This document shows, one piece after another, positions 45,714 to 53,957 of a DNA stretch of 59,694 nucleotides (positions are counted from its first letter, which is position 1; the number at the start of each line of letters is the position of its first letter). Under the pieces are notes generated by a model that saw only the letters and a program-made list of their open reading frames with translations, ran no database searches and was not told the origin of the DNA. Source of the DNA: Oligoflexales bacterium (GTDB taxonomy: Bacteria > Bdellovibrionota_B > Oligoflexia > Oligoflexales > RGVZ01); NCBI GenBank assembly GCA_947468665.1, contig CANILH010000011.1, positions 1 to 59,694 of the forward strand. The letters run 5' to 3'. The translations under genes were made by a program, and so were the position numbers.

Positions 45714-46757
45714 TCACATAAATTTAAGATCACCCTGCAATGCTCCGGCCGATTGCAGTGCCTGCATCACGCCGATAAGGTCCGCCGGTTTCATACCCAT
45801 AGAATTCATGCCCTCAATAAGCTTGGAGACATTGGCTCCGCCCAGGTTAACCACGGATGCTCCCTTTTTCTTGCCACCGCCGCTGGATCCGCCAACACTA
45901 ATGCTGAGATCACCGTGTGAAATCGTCACCGGTGAGATCATAACCTCACCTCCCATAACGACAGTGCCGGTGCGTTCGTTGATGACAACAACGGCCTTCT
46001 GATCCACAGTGACCTTCAGCGCCTCAAGCTCAGCGATGAAATCCACGGTACGACCATCATATATTCCTGGAATCTCCACAGCGATCGCGTGAATGTCTTT
46101 GGACGTGGCGAAAAATCCCTTGAAGTGGCGGTTCACAACCTCAACAAGACGGCGGTTGGTGGTAAAATCAGGATGTTTAAGACTAAGGGTGATGACACCA
46201 TCCTTATCTATAATCGGCAGGAACTCACGCTCAACAGTGAATCCGTTCGGGACATTGGCCACAGTTTGAACTTGAACACCGGCACCCGTAGCCTGACTGA
46301 CAACAACCGGCCCCTGTGCCATTCCATAAACCTGCCCATCCTGCGCCTTAAGTGCTGTACTCATCAGAATTCCACCTGATAATCCCTTGGCATCGCCCAA
46401 CGTGGAAACCCGTACCTCAACTCTGTCGCCATTACGGGCAAAAGCGGGCAGCTCCGCGGTAACCATCACAAGAGCGGCATTGCCACCACTAACCTGCTGA
46501 TCAGTAACCTTCAGTCCCATTCGCTGCAGCATGGCGGCTGTCGCCTTGTTAGTAGAGAGCGAGGCGGCTGAGTCACCGCTCTTGCTTAGCCCAACTACGA
46601 GGCCAACACCCATCAATTGATTTGACCGAACACCACGTACATTCACCAATTCCTTGACGCGAACTTCCTGACCCCATGCAACACTTGATATGGAGCACGC
46701 TACCGCGCATAGTACCAACTGTAGCGCTGGACTCGTCAAAACACGTTGAATCCACAT
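45714..46757 (-). CDS. flgI: Flagellar P-ring protein FlgI
   Basis: FlgI forms the periplasmic P-ring around the rod. The start is ATG 46757, four bases after the flgH stop, giving 347 residues with a clear signal peptide (LTSPALQLVLCAVACSISSV, cleavage after AWG). The longer frame to 46919 only reads the flgH tail out of frame. Conserved motifs are ELVNVRGVRSNQLMGVGLVV, GGNAALVMVTAELPAFARNG and INERTGTVVMGGEVMISPV. The end retains PADLIGVMQALQSAGALQ. Confidence 0.96.
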   Translation of the reverse strand: MWIQRVLTSPALQLVLCAVACSISSVAWGQEVRVKELVNVRGVRSNQLMGVGLVVGLSKSGDSAASLSTNKATAAMLQRMGLKVTDQQVSGGNAALVMVTAELPAFARNGDRVEVRVSTLGDAKGLSGGILMSTALKAQDGQVYGMAQGPVVVSQATGAGVQVQTVANVPNGFTVEREFLPIIDKDGVITLSLKHPDFTTNRRLVEVVNRHFKGFFATSKDIHAIAVEIPGIYDGRTVDFIAELEALKVTVDQKAVVVINERTGTVVMGGEVMISPVTISHGDLSISVGGSSGGGKKKGASVVNLGGANVSKLIEGMNSMGMKPADLIGVMQALQSAGALQGDLKFM

Positions 46758-46761
46758 AATA

Positions 46762-47943
46762 TTACCCCTTTTTGGCCGTGTCTTTTGCGGGAGCAGCAGG
46801 CTTGGAGGCTGCGGCCGCTGGCGTCGCTTTAGTAACTGGCGCCGCCGGTTTACCGGTCGCTGCAGTTTTGTCCGTAGTCGCTTTTGCATCCGTTTTCGCA
46901 GGATCCGCTTTGCCACCATCGGTCAGACCTGCTCCAGGCACCTCATCTTTTGGACTTAAGTCGTCCACCTTTTTTTGGAGGTCGGTATTTTGTTTTTCGA
47001 GATCACCGATCTTAGCGTTGTCCTTAGCTTTTTTGTCAAGCAGGGCCGCGCGCTCTTTGGTCATCGTGGACCGTTCTGCCGTAAACGACTTCATCTCATT
47101 TTCAAGCTTGTCACGCGCTTGTTTAAGCATTTCGCGTTTTTCCTCAAGACCCACCGCGCTTTTGCTTTTCGTCTCATCAAAACCACTAAGGCGAAGACTG
47201 TATTCATCTTCCCAATTAGCGCTTTTTCTCTCCGCAACTTCCCCAGCTATGCTCTCACGCCAGTCAATATCGGCAAGATCCATGGTATTGACCTGGTCAG
47301 GCCTTGATAACGTCTCCGCAGGGAGACGACCCGTAACGGTGATCTCAGCGGCATGCCCTTCGCGTACACTCCGGCGACGGTACATAACCAGAACGTCGCC
47401 ATTATCCAGTCTCTCAAGGATCTGCATTTTTATATTTTTCACGAGCACGGGTTTGTTCTTGTCCGCGGGGTCCAGATTAGGAAGAGCCTTAAGTAGAGCT
47501 GCTTCGTCGACGCCCTTTGCAGCTGCCTTGTCGACTGATTTGTCGCCCGCGGTTGCGGCGTCCGTGGCGGGGGCGGCTTGATCCACGCGGTTTGACGCGA
47601 TTTTTATATCGATAAATGAACCAATGTCGACAGGTCGCTCAAAACCAAATAGATAAGCGCGAGGATCGTTAAGATCAGTAACAGACCCCGTTTCATTTAA
47701 GGGAACCTTGCGGCGAATTTTAAAGTCTTTTTCGCGGATAAAAAGATCCTTGGGTTTTTCCTCAACCGCGACCTCGGCGGGTGGAGCTGGCACCTGAGTG
47801 CTCGCGGGGGCGGGCGCGGGGGCGGGCTCCCGCCGTGAAATATATCGCGGGCCTCCTGCCTGACAACCCGCAACGCAAAGTACCAGCGCCCAAATCGCGC
47901 CGGCAATCAGCCTCAATACATGTTTGCTGTTTTTCAAAGCCAT
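46762..47943 (-). CDS. flgH: FlgH-like L-ring lipoprotein with coiled-coil and Lys/Ala/Pro-rich tail
   Basis: FlgH forms the L-ring in the outer membrane. This 393-residue version has a lipobox CVAGC (Cys27), a Pro/Ala-rich linker, an FlgH-like middle (RAYLFGFERPVDIGSFIDIK at about 95-115; ILERLDNGDVLVMYRRRSVR and TLSRPDQVNTMDLADIDW at about 185-245), then a coiled coil (about 262-325) and a low-complexity Ala/Lys/Pro/Thr tail of about 60 residues. E. coli FlgH is about 230 residues, so nearly half is extra. The resemblance is weak but the position between flgA and flgI supports it strongly. GGAGAAGGT precedes the ATG. Confidence 0.82.
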   Translation of the reverse strand: MALKNSKHVLRLIAGAIWALVLCVAGCQAGGPRYISRREPAPAPAPASTQVPAPPAEVAVEEKPKDLFIREKDFKIRRKVPLNETGSVTDLNDPRAYLFGFERPVDIGSFIDIKIASNRVDQAAPATDAATAGDKSVDKAAAKGVDEAALLKALPNLDPADKNKPVLVKNIKMQILERLDNGDVLVMYRRRSVREGHAAEITVTGRLPAETLSRPDQVNTMDLADIDWRESIAGEVAERKSANWEDEYSLRLSGFDETKSKSAVGLEEKREMLKQARDKLENEMKSFTAERSTMTKERAALLDKKAKDNAKIGDLEKQNTDLQKKVDDLSPKDEVPGAGLTDGGKADPAKTDAKATTDKTAATGKPAAPVTKATPAAAASKPAAPAKDTAKKG

Positions 47944-47952
47944 ACCTTCTCC

Positions 47953-48981
47953 TTAGAACGCCACCGCCTCGACGGTTCTCTCATCAACAACACGCGCCCG
48001 CATACGTCTCTTAGTCGCGAGGTTCACCACCTCAATAGTCTGACCAACCCCGCCCTGATCCACAGTCGTGGCTCTCGACGAGATCTCCAAATCACCTTTT
48101 CTCACGATAATAGTTACCGGCTGATTACGGGTCACCGCGAGCGGACTTTCTACGTATCTGCTGGGAACGGGCTCACCGGAAATTATTGACTGACGAGTTT
48201 TGCGACCGACAATTGCCTCAGTCGCGACAACATAGTCCTGCGGACCACGACGCATCGCGACCCATGACATCGTCACGTTAGTGTCTTCAATGACCTGACC
48301 AGCGGCGACAGACTGTTTAAGAACCGGCAACTGTCTCTCAACACCAAATGTCGCCTGCGCCTGAAACGTTGACTTGTCATCGGCGTCCGCTGGGTTGACT
48401 ACACGGATTTGAAGCATCCTCGCACCCGCCAGGTTTTTAGACATCCAGTCAGGATTTTGAAATTGAATCAGATCGACATCAGCGAACTCAATCCTTGACT
48501 GAGTTGGCCGGACACCTGCCATCCCGAGAACCTGAACACGCTGAACGGTAACGCGAATATCAGCGTTGAGTGCTCTGGTTTTATCGCTGACGAAATCCTG
48601 AAGTTTCGTGCGCAACTCATCCGAGGACACATCAACACTTGCCGCGTCAACCCTGACGGATTCCGAACCTTCAATCGTCACGGAGACACCCGGCCACTCT
48701 TTCTCAAGCACCGCCTCGATGGCGGATTTTGCCGTAAAACCCGAACGCCCAGGAGCGGGGCTACCGCCAACATCAATGCCTGTGGCTTCCCTGCAAAGAT
48801 CCGGGGAACCGGCGCACTTAGCCACATCGGAGAGATACACCCTGGCCCCGGATACCGAGGCTTTTTGGCGCAATTCAAGACGGATCCCGACGGCAGCTTC
48901 GGGGCGCGCCAAAGCCTCGCCCCCGAGGGCGGGCAAGGCTGGCAAGGACATCATCAAGATAAACACTGTCTGATTAACCAT
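47953..48981 (-). CDS. flgA: Flagellar P-ring assembly chaperone FlgA
   Basis: FlgA helps FlgI assemble in the periplasm. The 342-residue protein has a signal peptide (QTVFILMMSLPALPALGGEA), a weakly conserved N-terminal part and the SAF/FlgA C-terminal domain (VAAGQVIEDTNVTMSWVAMR, AIVGRKTRQSIISGEPVPSR, GVGQTIEVVNLATKRRMRAR). I prefer ATG 48981 to the GTG at 48993, which has no ribosome site. It lies between flgG and flgH. Confidence 0.93.
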   Translation of the reverse strand: MVNQTVFILMMSLPALPALGGEALARPEAAVGIRLELRQKASVSGARVYLSDVAKCAGSPDLCREATGIDVGGSPAPGRSGFTAKSAIEAVLEKEWPGVSVTIEGSESVRVDAASVDVSSDELRTKLQDFVSDKTRALNADIRVTVQRVQVLGMAGVRPTQSRIEFADVDLIQFQNPDWMSKNLAGARMLQIRVVNPADADDKSTFQAQATFGVERQLPVLKQSVAAGQVIEDTNVTMSWVAMRRGPQDYVVATEAIVGRKTRQSIISGEPVPSRYVESPLAVTRNQPVTIIVRKGDLEISSRATTVDQGGVGQTIEVVNLATKRRMRARVVDERTVEAVAF

Positions 48982-49000
48982 GACCCTCGACACCTATGAG

Positions 49001-49780
49001 TTAGCGAATTTGATTGGTAGCCTGAAGCATCTGATCACCCGTGGTAATGACTTTAGAGTTAATCTCATAAGCCCTCTGGCCGGTAATCATGTTGACCATC
49101 TCCTCGACGATATTAACGTTTGATGCCTCAAGTTGGCTTTGAGCAATACGACCGATGCCGTTTTGATTGGCAGGTCCGACGATTGGCTCACCACTCGCGC
49201 GCGTCCCCCCGAACAAGTTCCTGCCAAGAGAGGCGAGTCCGGCCGGATTGATAAATGAGGCGAGCTGAACCTGACCAACTTCCTGGGTCTCACCATTCAC
49301 TTTGACAGTAACGGCGCCATCAAGACCGACGTGAAAGTCCGTAGCGCCTTGAGGAATAGTAATCTCAGGAACCATTGGAAATCCATCCGCCGTTACAAGA
49401 CGACCAGCGTTGTCTTTGTCAAAATGGCCGTCACGCGTGTAGGCGATCGACCCGTCGTCTTTTTGAATACGAAAAAATCCGTCACCCTCAATCGCGAGGT
49501 CGAGATTTCTTTCGGTAACGATCGCGCTACCCTCTGTAAACAGCTTATCCACACTGCTTAGCTTCGCGCCGGCACCAATCTGAATTCCGCTTGGGACGAC
49601 AGTACCTGTTGTAGCGCTTTGGCCTGGAGCCCTGAGTGTTTGGTAAAGCAAATCGTGAAAATTCGCCTTGGAACGCTTAAAGGCTGTCGTGTTCACGTTC
49701 GCCAAGTTGTTGGCGATGGTGTCGATATTGGTTTGTTGAGCTTCCATTCCTGTCGCGGCTGTCATCAGTGAACGCATCAT
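49001..49780 (-). CDS. flgG: Flagellar distal rod protein FlgG
   Basis: FlgG builds the distal rod. The 259-residue protein begins with MRSLMTAATGMEAQQTNIDT and the rod/hook motif NNLANVNTTAFKRSKANFHD, and ends with the ASNVNIVEEMVNMITGQRAY family helix. GGAGGGGCACACCT precedes tandem ATG codons. It follows flgF by 38 bases and is full length. Confidence 0.96.
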   Translation of the reverse strand: MMRSLMTAATGMEAQQTNIDTIANNLANVNTTAFKRSKANFHDLLYQTLRAPGQSATTGTVVPSGIQIGAGAKLSSVDKLFTEGSAIVTERNLDLAIEGDGFFRIQKDDGSIAYTRDGHFDKDNAGRLVTADGFPMVPEITIPQGATDFHVGLDGAVTVKVNGETQEVGQVQLASFINPAGLASLGRNLFGGTRASGEPIVGPANQNGIGRIAQSQLEASNVNIVEEMVNMITGQRAYEINSKVITTGDQMLQATNQIR

Positions 49781-49818
49781 AGGTGTGCCCCTCCATTTAA
49801 ATTAAGTCATCGATTCGA

Positions 49819-50607
49819 TCAGGCGCGTACGGCGCCCAGCTGGTTATTGCTGATTTCCATCATTTTGTCGTAGTTTCCGATTGCCTTTTGGTATGCCTCA
49901 TAAGAGCGATGCGCGATAATCATGGACGTGAGATTTTTCATAGCGTTGACATTTGAGCCCTCAAGAGAGCCCTGACTGACCATCGCGTCCTTATTGACTG
50001 TCTTCCCGGAGGCAGGTCCACCGTAGTAAAAAAGATTACTGCCGGATCTCTCAAGCTGAGCCTGATCCTCGAATTTATGAACCGGAATGCGGTCAACGAA
50101 TTGATTGTTCTGATAAACCTCACCCAGCCGGTTCACCTCGAATTTGCCGGCTTTGACTGTAATAATACCCTTCTCACCAAGAACCGGATTCCCGGTCGGA
50201 GTCATCAGAACGCCATCTGGACTGATTGAGAGCTGGCCGCTGCGGGTATACCGAATGCCGTCCTGGGTATTTACAGCAAACATCCCCTCGCCCTCGATCA
50301 TCAGATCCGTGGCGTTGCCTGTTTGCACAACTGGGCCCTGCGAAACATCACGAACAACATCAGCCACTCCCACGTAGGCAATGTCGTTGCCATGAAGTGG
50401 GGCTATGTCCTTAAGATCAACTTTGTAATTCGCTGGCGGCAGTGGAGTTTTGTAATTTTTTTCGGGCTCTGGGTTCAGGAGTTTGAACGTAAGGTTATCA
50501 CCTTTGAATCCAACCGTGTTCGCGTTGGCAAGATTATTTGAGATGATCTCCAGAACCTTTTCCTGCGCGAGAGCACCGGACATTGGTGAATAGATCGCCT
50601 TCAACAT
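49819..50607 (-). CDS. flgF: Flagellar basal-body rod protein FlgF
   Basis: FlgF is a proximal rod protein. The start is ATG 50607, set by CAGGAGAAAGTGTC and by the family N-terminus (KAIYSPMSGALAQEKVLEII, then NNLANANTVGFKGDNLTF); the frame continues upstream to 50706 without support. The product has 262 residues and ends with the expected EGSNVNAMKNLTSMIIAHRS helix. It is the first gene of the long flagellar run and lies 46 bases after a sigma-54 type promoter. Confidence 0.92.
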   Translation of the reverse strand: MLKAIYSPMSGALAQEKVLEIISNNLANANTVGFKGDNLTFKLLNPEPEKNYKTPLPPANYKVDLKDIAPLHGNDIAYVGVADVVRDVSQGPVVQTGNATDLMIEGEGMFAVNTQDGIRYTRSGQLSISPDGVLMTPTGNPVLGEKGIITVKAGKFEVNRLGEVYQNNQFVDRIPVHKFEDQAQLERSGSNLFYYGGPASGKTVNKDAMVSQGSLEGSNVNAMKNLTSMIIAHRSYEAYQKAIGNYDKMMEISNNQLGAVRA

Positions 50608-50652
50608 GACACTTTCTCCTGATGTGGAAATATTGACGCCCGGAGATTGTGA

Positions 50653-50669
50653 TGCAGCAAACGTGCCAA
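50653..50669 (-). promoter_or_regulatory. Sigma-54 type promoter upstream of flgF
   Basis: Read on the minus strand, TTGGCACGTTTGCTGCA matches the sigma-54 consensus YTGGCACGNNNNTTGCW at every position but one. The invariant GG (-24) and GC (-12) are exactly ten bases apart. The start of transcription would be near 50643, about 36 bases before the flgF ATG. Sigma-54 control of middle-class flagellar genes is well known in several proteobacterial and related groups. The activator-binding site was not identified. Confidence 0.75.
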
Positions 50670-50784
50670 CGACCTCGTCGGAAAATTGGCGATTCCGCGC
50701 AATCACCGCAACATGTTCATGGCAAATAAAAAGATCGCCGATTTAGGCGAAATTCCCAAATGCGCCGATTCATTTTCGTCAACG

Positions 50785-50808
50785 AAAAACGAGGCATATA
50801 TTGCCTCG
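50785..50808 (-). terminator. Terminator after the 50.8-51.4 kb lipoprotein gene
   Basis: On the minus strand the perfect 7-bp stem CGAGGCA/TGCCTCG with a 5-base loop is followed by five T residues. It lies 35 bases after the lipoprotein stop codon and separates that gene from the flagellar operon. Confidence 0.8.
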
Positions 50809-50842
50809 CGTCAGAAGTCAGCCGCCAATTTTTTGGTCGCTG

Positions 50843-51376
50843 TCACCGTGGAATGTAGAGTGTCTTGATGTCAATAGAGCCATTAATCTCCTTGACCAAA
50901 AAGAGCCGAATTCCAGGATAGTTCTTTTTAGTTGTACCGCTACCTTCACAGTAAGCGTTTCCGGATGGAGAGGAGCAATCCATACACTGATCCAGCGAAT
51001 ATCCCGCAAGGTCGGAAATAATAATTTTGCCATAGTCAGCTTTTGTGCTGGCAGCCATTACGCTGGTGATTTTCGCGCTTGTGCAAAAGACCTTGGCAAG
51101 CGGCATTGTTGTACAGGCTGGAGTTGGGTTGGCTCGTCTCTCAAAGAACATTCCCGAGGCAAGGCAAGTTTTTACTGTCGTTTGAGTAGCCGCATCCCCG
51201 ACCAAAGCTCCGCCATAGTCCACAGTGGAGGCCGCGGCATCAATTTTATTCGCGCCAGATTTCGCCTGAGACGTGTCCGCGCCGCTGCTCTGGAGTGCCG
51301 CAGGCTCAGAGGGGGCCGCGCAAGACGCCATGTACAAAACTGACAAAATGGCGCTGATATAGAATGTACGTTTCAC
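50843..51376 (-). CDS. Small lipoprotein of unknown function
   Basis: The start is the GTG at 51376, preceded by AGGGAGTAATAATC; the frame could extend to 51442 but lacks support there. The 177-residue product has a signal peptide with lipobox YMASC, a Ser/Ala-rich linker, and a body with six or more cysteines (KTCLASGMFF, PACTTM, VFCTSAK, LDQCMDCSSPSGNAYCEG) that would form disulfides in the periplasm. No family was recognised. It stands between fliC and the flagellar operon with its own terminator, and nothing ties it to flagella beyond location. Confidence 0.65.
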   Translation of the reverse strand: MKRTFYISAILSVLYMASCAAPSEPAALQSSGADTSQAKSGANKIDAAASTVDYGGALVGDAATQTTVKTCLASGMFFERRANPTPACTTMPLAKVFCTSAKITSVMAASTKADYGKIIISDLAGYSLDQCMDCSSPSGNAYCEGSGTTKKNYPGIRLFLVKEINGSIDIKTLYIPR

Positions 51377-51442
51377 GATTATTACTCCCTGATGGTTACT
51401 ATGTTCCTCATCGGCGACTCCCACGCGAAACTTAAGGGGCAC

Positions 51443-51491
51443 AAAAAAAACCCAGCTAAACCATGTTATTACAGGTGGTTAAGCGGGTTTT
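51443..51491 (-). terminator. Terminator after flagellin
   Basis: On the minus strand AACCCGCTTAACC pairs imperfectly with GGTTTAGCTGGGTT across a 14-base loop, followed by eight T residues. It starts about 20 bases after the fliC stop codon. Confidence 0.7.
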
Positions 51492-51509
51492 GGGATTGTG
51501 TTTTAGCGA

Positions 51510-52433
51510 TTATTGAAGGAGCTTAAGGGCAATCTGCGGCAGTTGGTTCGCCTGCGCTAACACGGATGCACCAGCCTGCTGTAGGATATTTTGCTGAGTA
51601 TACTCAGCTGACTCGGCCGCGAAGTCCGCGTCTTTGATCCTGCTTCGTGCGGCAGACAAGCTTTCAACCTGAATCGCGATGTTGCGGTCAGTGGACTCAA
51701 GTCTGTTCTGCACCGCGCCAAGACTACTGCGGTATGAGGCGATGGATTCCATAGCCTTATTAATCTGAGTAATTGAGGACTGAGCGCCTACTTTGGTGTC
51801 AATTCGCGTACCCTCGGCGTTTTGGCTGCCACCTAGGCCAAGCGAACCCTCCCCTTCGGTCATCGCGTTGAATTTATCCATATTCATCCGAATAATATTA
51901 ATCGGGGCATTAGACTCAAGGCTATCAGACTGGTGGAAGTAGTCTTTACCAACCTGAATTTCCAGGGGAGACCAGTTGTGGTCTTTACGCAGCTCCTCGG
52001 GGAGCTCCGCGTTACCGGCAAGAAGACGGGTGCCGTTAAACTCGGTTGAGATTGCGATCCGGTCAACCTCATCCTTGAGCGCCATGAATTCTTCATTGAG
52101 GTAGCGGCGCTCACGGACACCGATTGTGTCAGAGGCGGACTGAACAGATAGCTCGCGAAGACGAGTCATGATGTTACTGATCTCATCCAGACCTCCTTCC
52201 GCTGTCTGAACCAGCGAAACGGCATCATTGGCGTTGCGACGGGCCTGGTTAAGAGAGCGAACGTCTGCCTTCAAGACTTCCGCGATGGCGAAACCAGCCG
52301 CGTCATCAGCACCATGGTTAATACGGTAACCAGACGACAACTTCTCAGTCTGTTTAGCCACTGCCTTACCTGCATCACTAAAATGCCGTTGAGCAGTAAG
52401 AGATGTTACGTTAGTACGAATCCTTAATCCCAT
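51510..52433 (-). CDS. fliC: Flagellin
   Basis: The filament subunit, 307 residues. It keeps both conserved D0/D1 ends: GLRIRTNVTSLTAQRHFSDA and LSSGYRINHGADDAAGFAIA at the N-terminus, and FAAESAEYTQQNILQQAGAS plus VLAQANQLPQIALKLLQ at the C-terminus. The central variable domain is very short, giving a thin filament protein. I start at ATG 52433, seven bases after GGAGAG, rather than at 52445. It is transcribed alone. I could not find a clear sigma-28 promoter upstream. The GGA in its ribosome site is a possible CsrA target. Confidence 0.95.
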   Translation of the reverse strand: MGLRIRTNVTSLTAQRHFSDAGKAVAKQTEKLSSGYRINHGADDAAGFAIAEVLKADVRSLNQARRNANDAVSLVQTAEGGLDEISNIMTRLRELSVQSASDTIGVRERRYLNEEFMALKDEVDRIAISTEFNGTRLLAGNAELPEELRKDHNWSPLEIQVGKDYFHQSDSLESNAPINIIRMNMDKFNAMTEGEGSLGLGGSQNAEGTRIDTKVGAQSSITQINKAMESIASYRSSLGAVQNRLESTDRNIAIQVESLSAARSRIKDADFAAESAEYTQQNILQQAGASVLAQANQLPQIALKLLQ

Positions 52434-52509
52434 GTCACTCTCCATTTAGCGCTGATTACTGTGGTTGATGAGGCGAAACGACCCACATTCACACCTAAAA
52501 AACATGACG

Positions 52510-53148
52510 CTATCTTTTGACTCTATAGGTTAAGAATACAAGATTTTCCCTCAATACGGAAGAGATGAGGGTAAAATGAGTGGGACTGGTCAGCCCGGGA
52601 TTGACAAATCGGGGTGAGTTAACCCCCCCAATTAAAAGCGGACAAACAGTGATTTTTGCGAAATCGACAAGCCCATGCTCGTAAAATAATTTATTGATCG
52701 CGCCACCGCCAAAAAGGAGCACCCGATTGAAATTCTCAGACTCCAACTTCTTGATGAGGCTACTCGGACTATTTTCCGGGATGATCCAATTCTTCACGCC
52801 AGAAGCGGCGCACAGTGCCTCCTGAATGGGGAATGGTGACACCAGAACGCGTTGAACATCCTTCTGCCCCCAGAAGTCAAGCCCCTCAGCAAGTCCCTTG
52901 GTCGTGAATACGATCCAGGCCGGATTCACTCCACGATCATTGCGGACTCGCCATGCAGAACCACTGGCGCGCAGTGAATTCGCGCCAGTAATAACAGCGT
53001 CCGCTTGCTCCAACTGCTCGCGAACGAACTCGCGATCATCCATGTTCGTAAAATTATAAGCACGCCGCTCGACATCACTTTCGAGGGCGTGCATTCCAAT
53101 CATACCATCAAGGCTTATGGCCATGACGTTTGTGATTGTGACCGACAT
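52510..53148 (-). CDS. RibD C-terminal/dihydrofolate reductase-like protein
   Basis: The 212-residue protein has the DHFR-like reductase fold of the RibD C-terminal family: VMAISLDGMIG at the N-terminus, AVITGANSLRASGSAW, and LLFGGGAINKLFYEHGLVDF for the NADPH site. It could be a riboflavin-pathway 5-amino-6-ribosylamino-uracil reductase, but no deaminase domain or rib genes are nearby and the family includes many reductases of unknown substrate. It lies nine bases after carD on the same strand and is probably co-transcribed. Confidence 0.75.
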   Translation of the reverse strand: MSVTITNVMAISLDGMIGMHALESDVERRAYNFTNMDDREFVREQLEQADAVITGANSLRASGSAWRVRNDRGVNPAWIVFTTKGLAEGLDFWGQKDVQRVLVSPFPIQEALCAASGVKNWIIPENSPSSLIKKLESENFNRVLLFGGGAINKLFYEHGLVDFAKITVCPLLIGGVNSPRFVNPGLTSPTHFTLISSVLRENLVFLTYRVKR

Positions 53149-53157
53149 TGAGTTTCC

Positions 53158-53643
53158 TTAGTTAGGAAGAAGCAACTTATTCACTTCGTCCGCTACCTCG
53201 CCCTCATTACGGGCTTCAGCTGCACTGATCTCGGAGACTACCATTCCAAGTGCTTTTTCCAACATGTTCTTCTCGCCAAAGGAGAGTGGCTTATCTTGTT
53301 TGAGTGACGACAGATCACGGATGACCTCAGCCACATCGCTGATAGAGCCTGTGCGAAGCTTATCATTGAACTCACGGAACCTGCGGTTCCATGCCCGCTG
53401 CGAGACGCGGCGCGGAGTTCTGAGAATTGAGTAAACATTGCGTAGAGCGCCCTCGTCTGACAAATTACGCAGACCTATACGACTTGTCGCGGTAATGGGA
53501 ACCATCAGGCGCGCCCCGGAGGCTATAATCTGTATAACGTAGAAGTCCATTCTCGTCCCCGCGACCTCCTTAGACTCGATCGCGGAAATGACACCAACCC
53601 CATGAGCCGGGTACACTGCTTTATCCCCAATGCTGAATATCAT
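53158..53643 (-). CDS. carD: CarD family transcriptional regulator
   Basis: CarD/CdnL proteins bind the RNA polymerase beta subunit and stabilise the open complex at housekeeping promoters. The 161-residue protein has the N-terminal Tudor-like domain (FSIGDKAVYPAHGVGVISAI, YVIQIIASGARLMVPI) and the helical DNA-binding C-terminal domain (SFGEKNMLEKALGMVVSEIS). GGAGG lies seven bases before the ATG. It is the CdnL-like size class, without the HMGA-type tail of Myxococcus CarD. Confidence 0.92.
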   Translation of the reverse strand: MIFSIGDKAVYPAHGVGVISAIESKEVAGTRMDFYVIQIIASGARLMVPITATSRIGLRNLSDEGALRNVYSILRTPRRVSQRAWNRRFREFNDKLRTGSISDVAEVIRDLSSLKQDKPLSFGEKNMLEKALGMVVSEISAAEARNEGEVADEVNKLLLPN

Positions 53644-53701
53644 AAGATACCTCCATGTGCATGAGACGAAATCCCAAGCTGGAACCCCATTCTATGCCTA
53701 C

Positions 53702-53730
53702 TTATTAGCCAATTTTATGCCTAAAGTCAA
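53702..53730 (-). promoter_or_regulatory. Possible carD promoter
   Basis: On the minus strand TTGACT (53730-53725) and TAATAA (53707-53702) are separated by 17 bases, about 60-85 bases before the carD ATG. The octamer TATGCCTA occurs twice around it (53693-53700 and 53716-53723). Pattern evidence only. Confidence 0.35.
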
Positions 53731-53784
53731 TGAATTTTAAAGATTTTTAATAGAATTTTTTATAAAATCAGCAATTATCTTATG

Positions 53785-53812
53785 TTACAGGCTCCGGTAC
53801 CGGAGTCTGTAA
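53785..53812. repeat. 28-bp inverted repeat between carD and rpsO
   Basis: A 14-base palindromic core (CTCCGGTACCGGAG) is flanked by TTACAG-G and T-CTGTAA, giving a 28-base inverted repeat with a single mismatched pair (G and T, which would pair as G-U in RNA). It lies in the 337-base divergent gap between carD and rpsO, about 140 and 170 bases from their start codons. No T-run follows, so an operator-like site is more likely than a terminator. The rest of the gap holds an AT-rich stretch, the possible carD promoter and a hairpin near rpsO. Confidence 0.8.
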
Positions 53813-53920
53813 TCTGGGGAAAATCCCTGTTTTCATGGGGAAACCTCAATATTTCCCTTGCGAAGAAAGAAATCCTCAATTAAACACTGCTTTCTTGTTC
53901 TACGTCATAGCCCTTCTGCT

Positions 53921-53957
53921 CGAGTTGGTGGATACGGCTCTAATTTGAATCAACTCG
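53921..53957 (+). promoter_or_regulatory. Possible rpsO leader hairpin
   Basis: CGAGTTG (53921-53927) can pair with CAACTCG (53951-53957), enclosing 23 bases, ending 23 bases before the rpsO ATG. S15 regulates its own mRNA through leader structures in several bacteria. The fold is inferred from one stem only. Confidence 0.3.

Noticed and set aside
46758-46919. 54-residue Arg/Pro-rich N-terminal extension of FlgI
   Set aside because: It reads the flgH tail in another frame; the signal peptide starts at 46757 directly after the flgH stop.
46772-47581. 269-residue plus-strand frame opposite flgH
   Set aside because: Antisense shadow of the Ala/Lys-rich flgH tail; low-complexity Ala/Ser product, and flgH is supported by its lipobox and operon position.
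52434-52510. Search for a sigma-28 promoter before flagellin
   Set aside because: I found no convincing TAAA-N15-GCCGATAA match, so none is reported even though fliC would be expected to have one.
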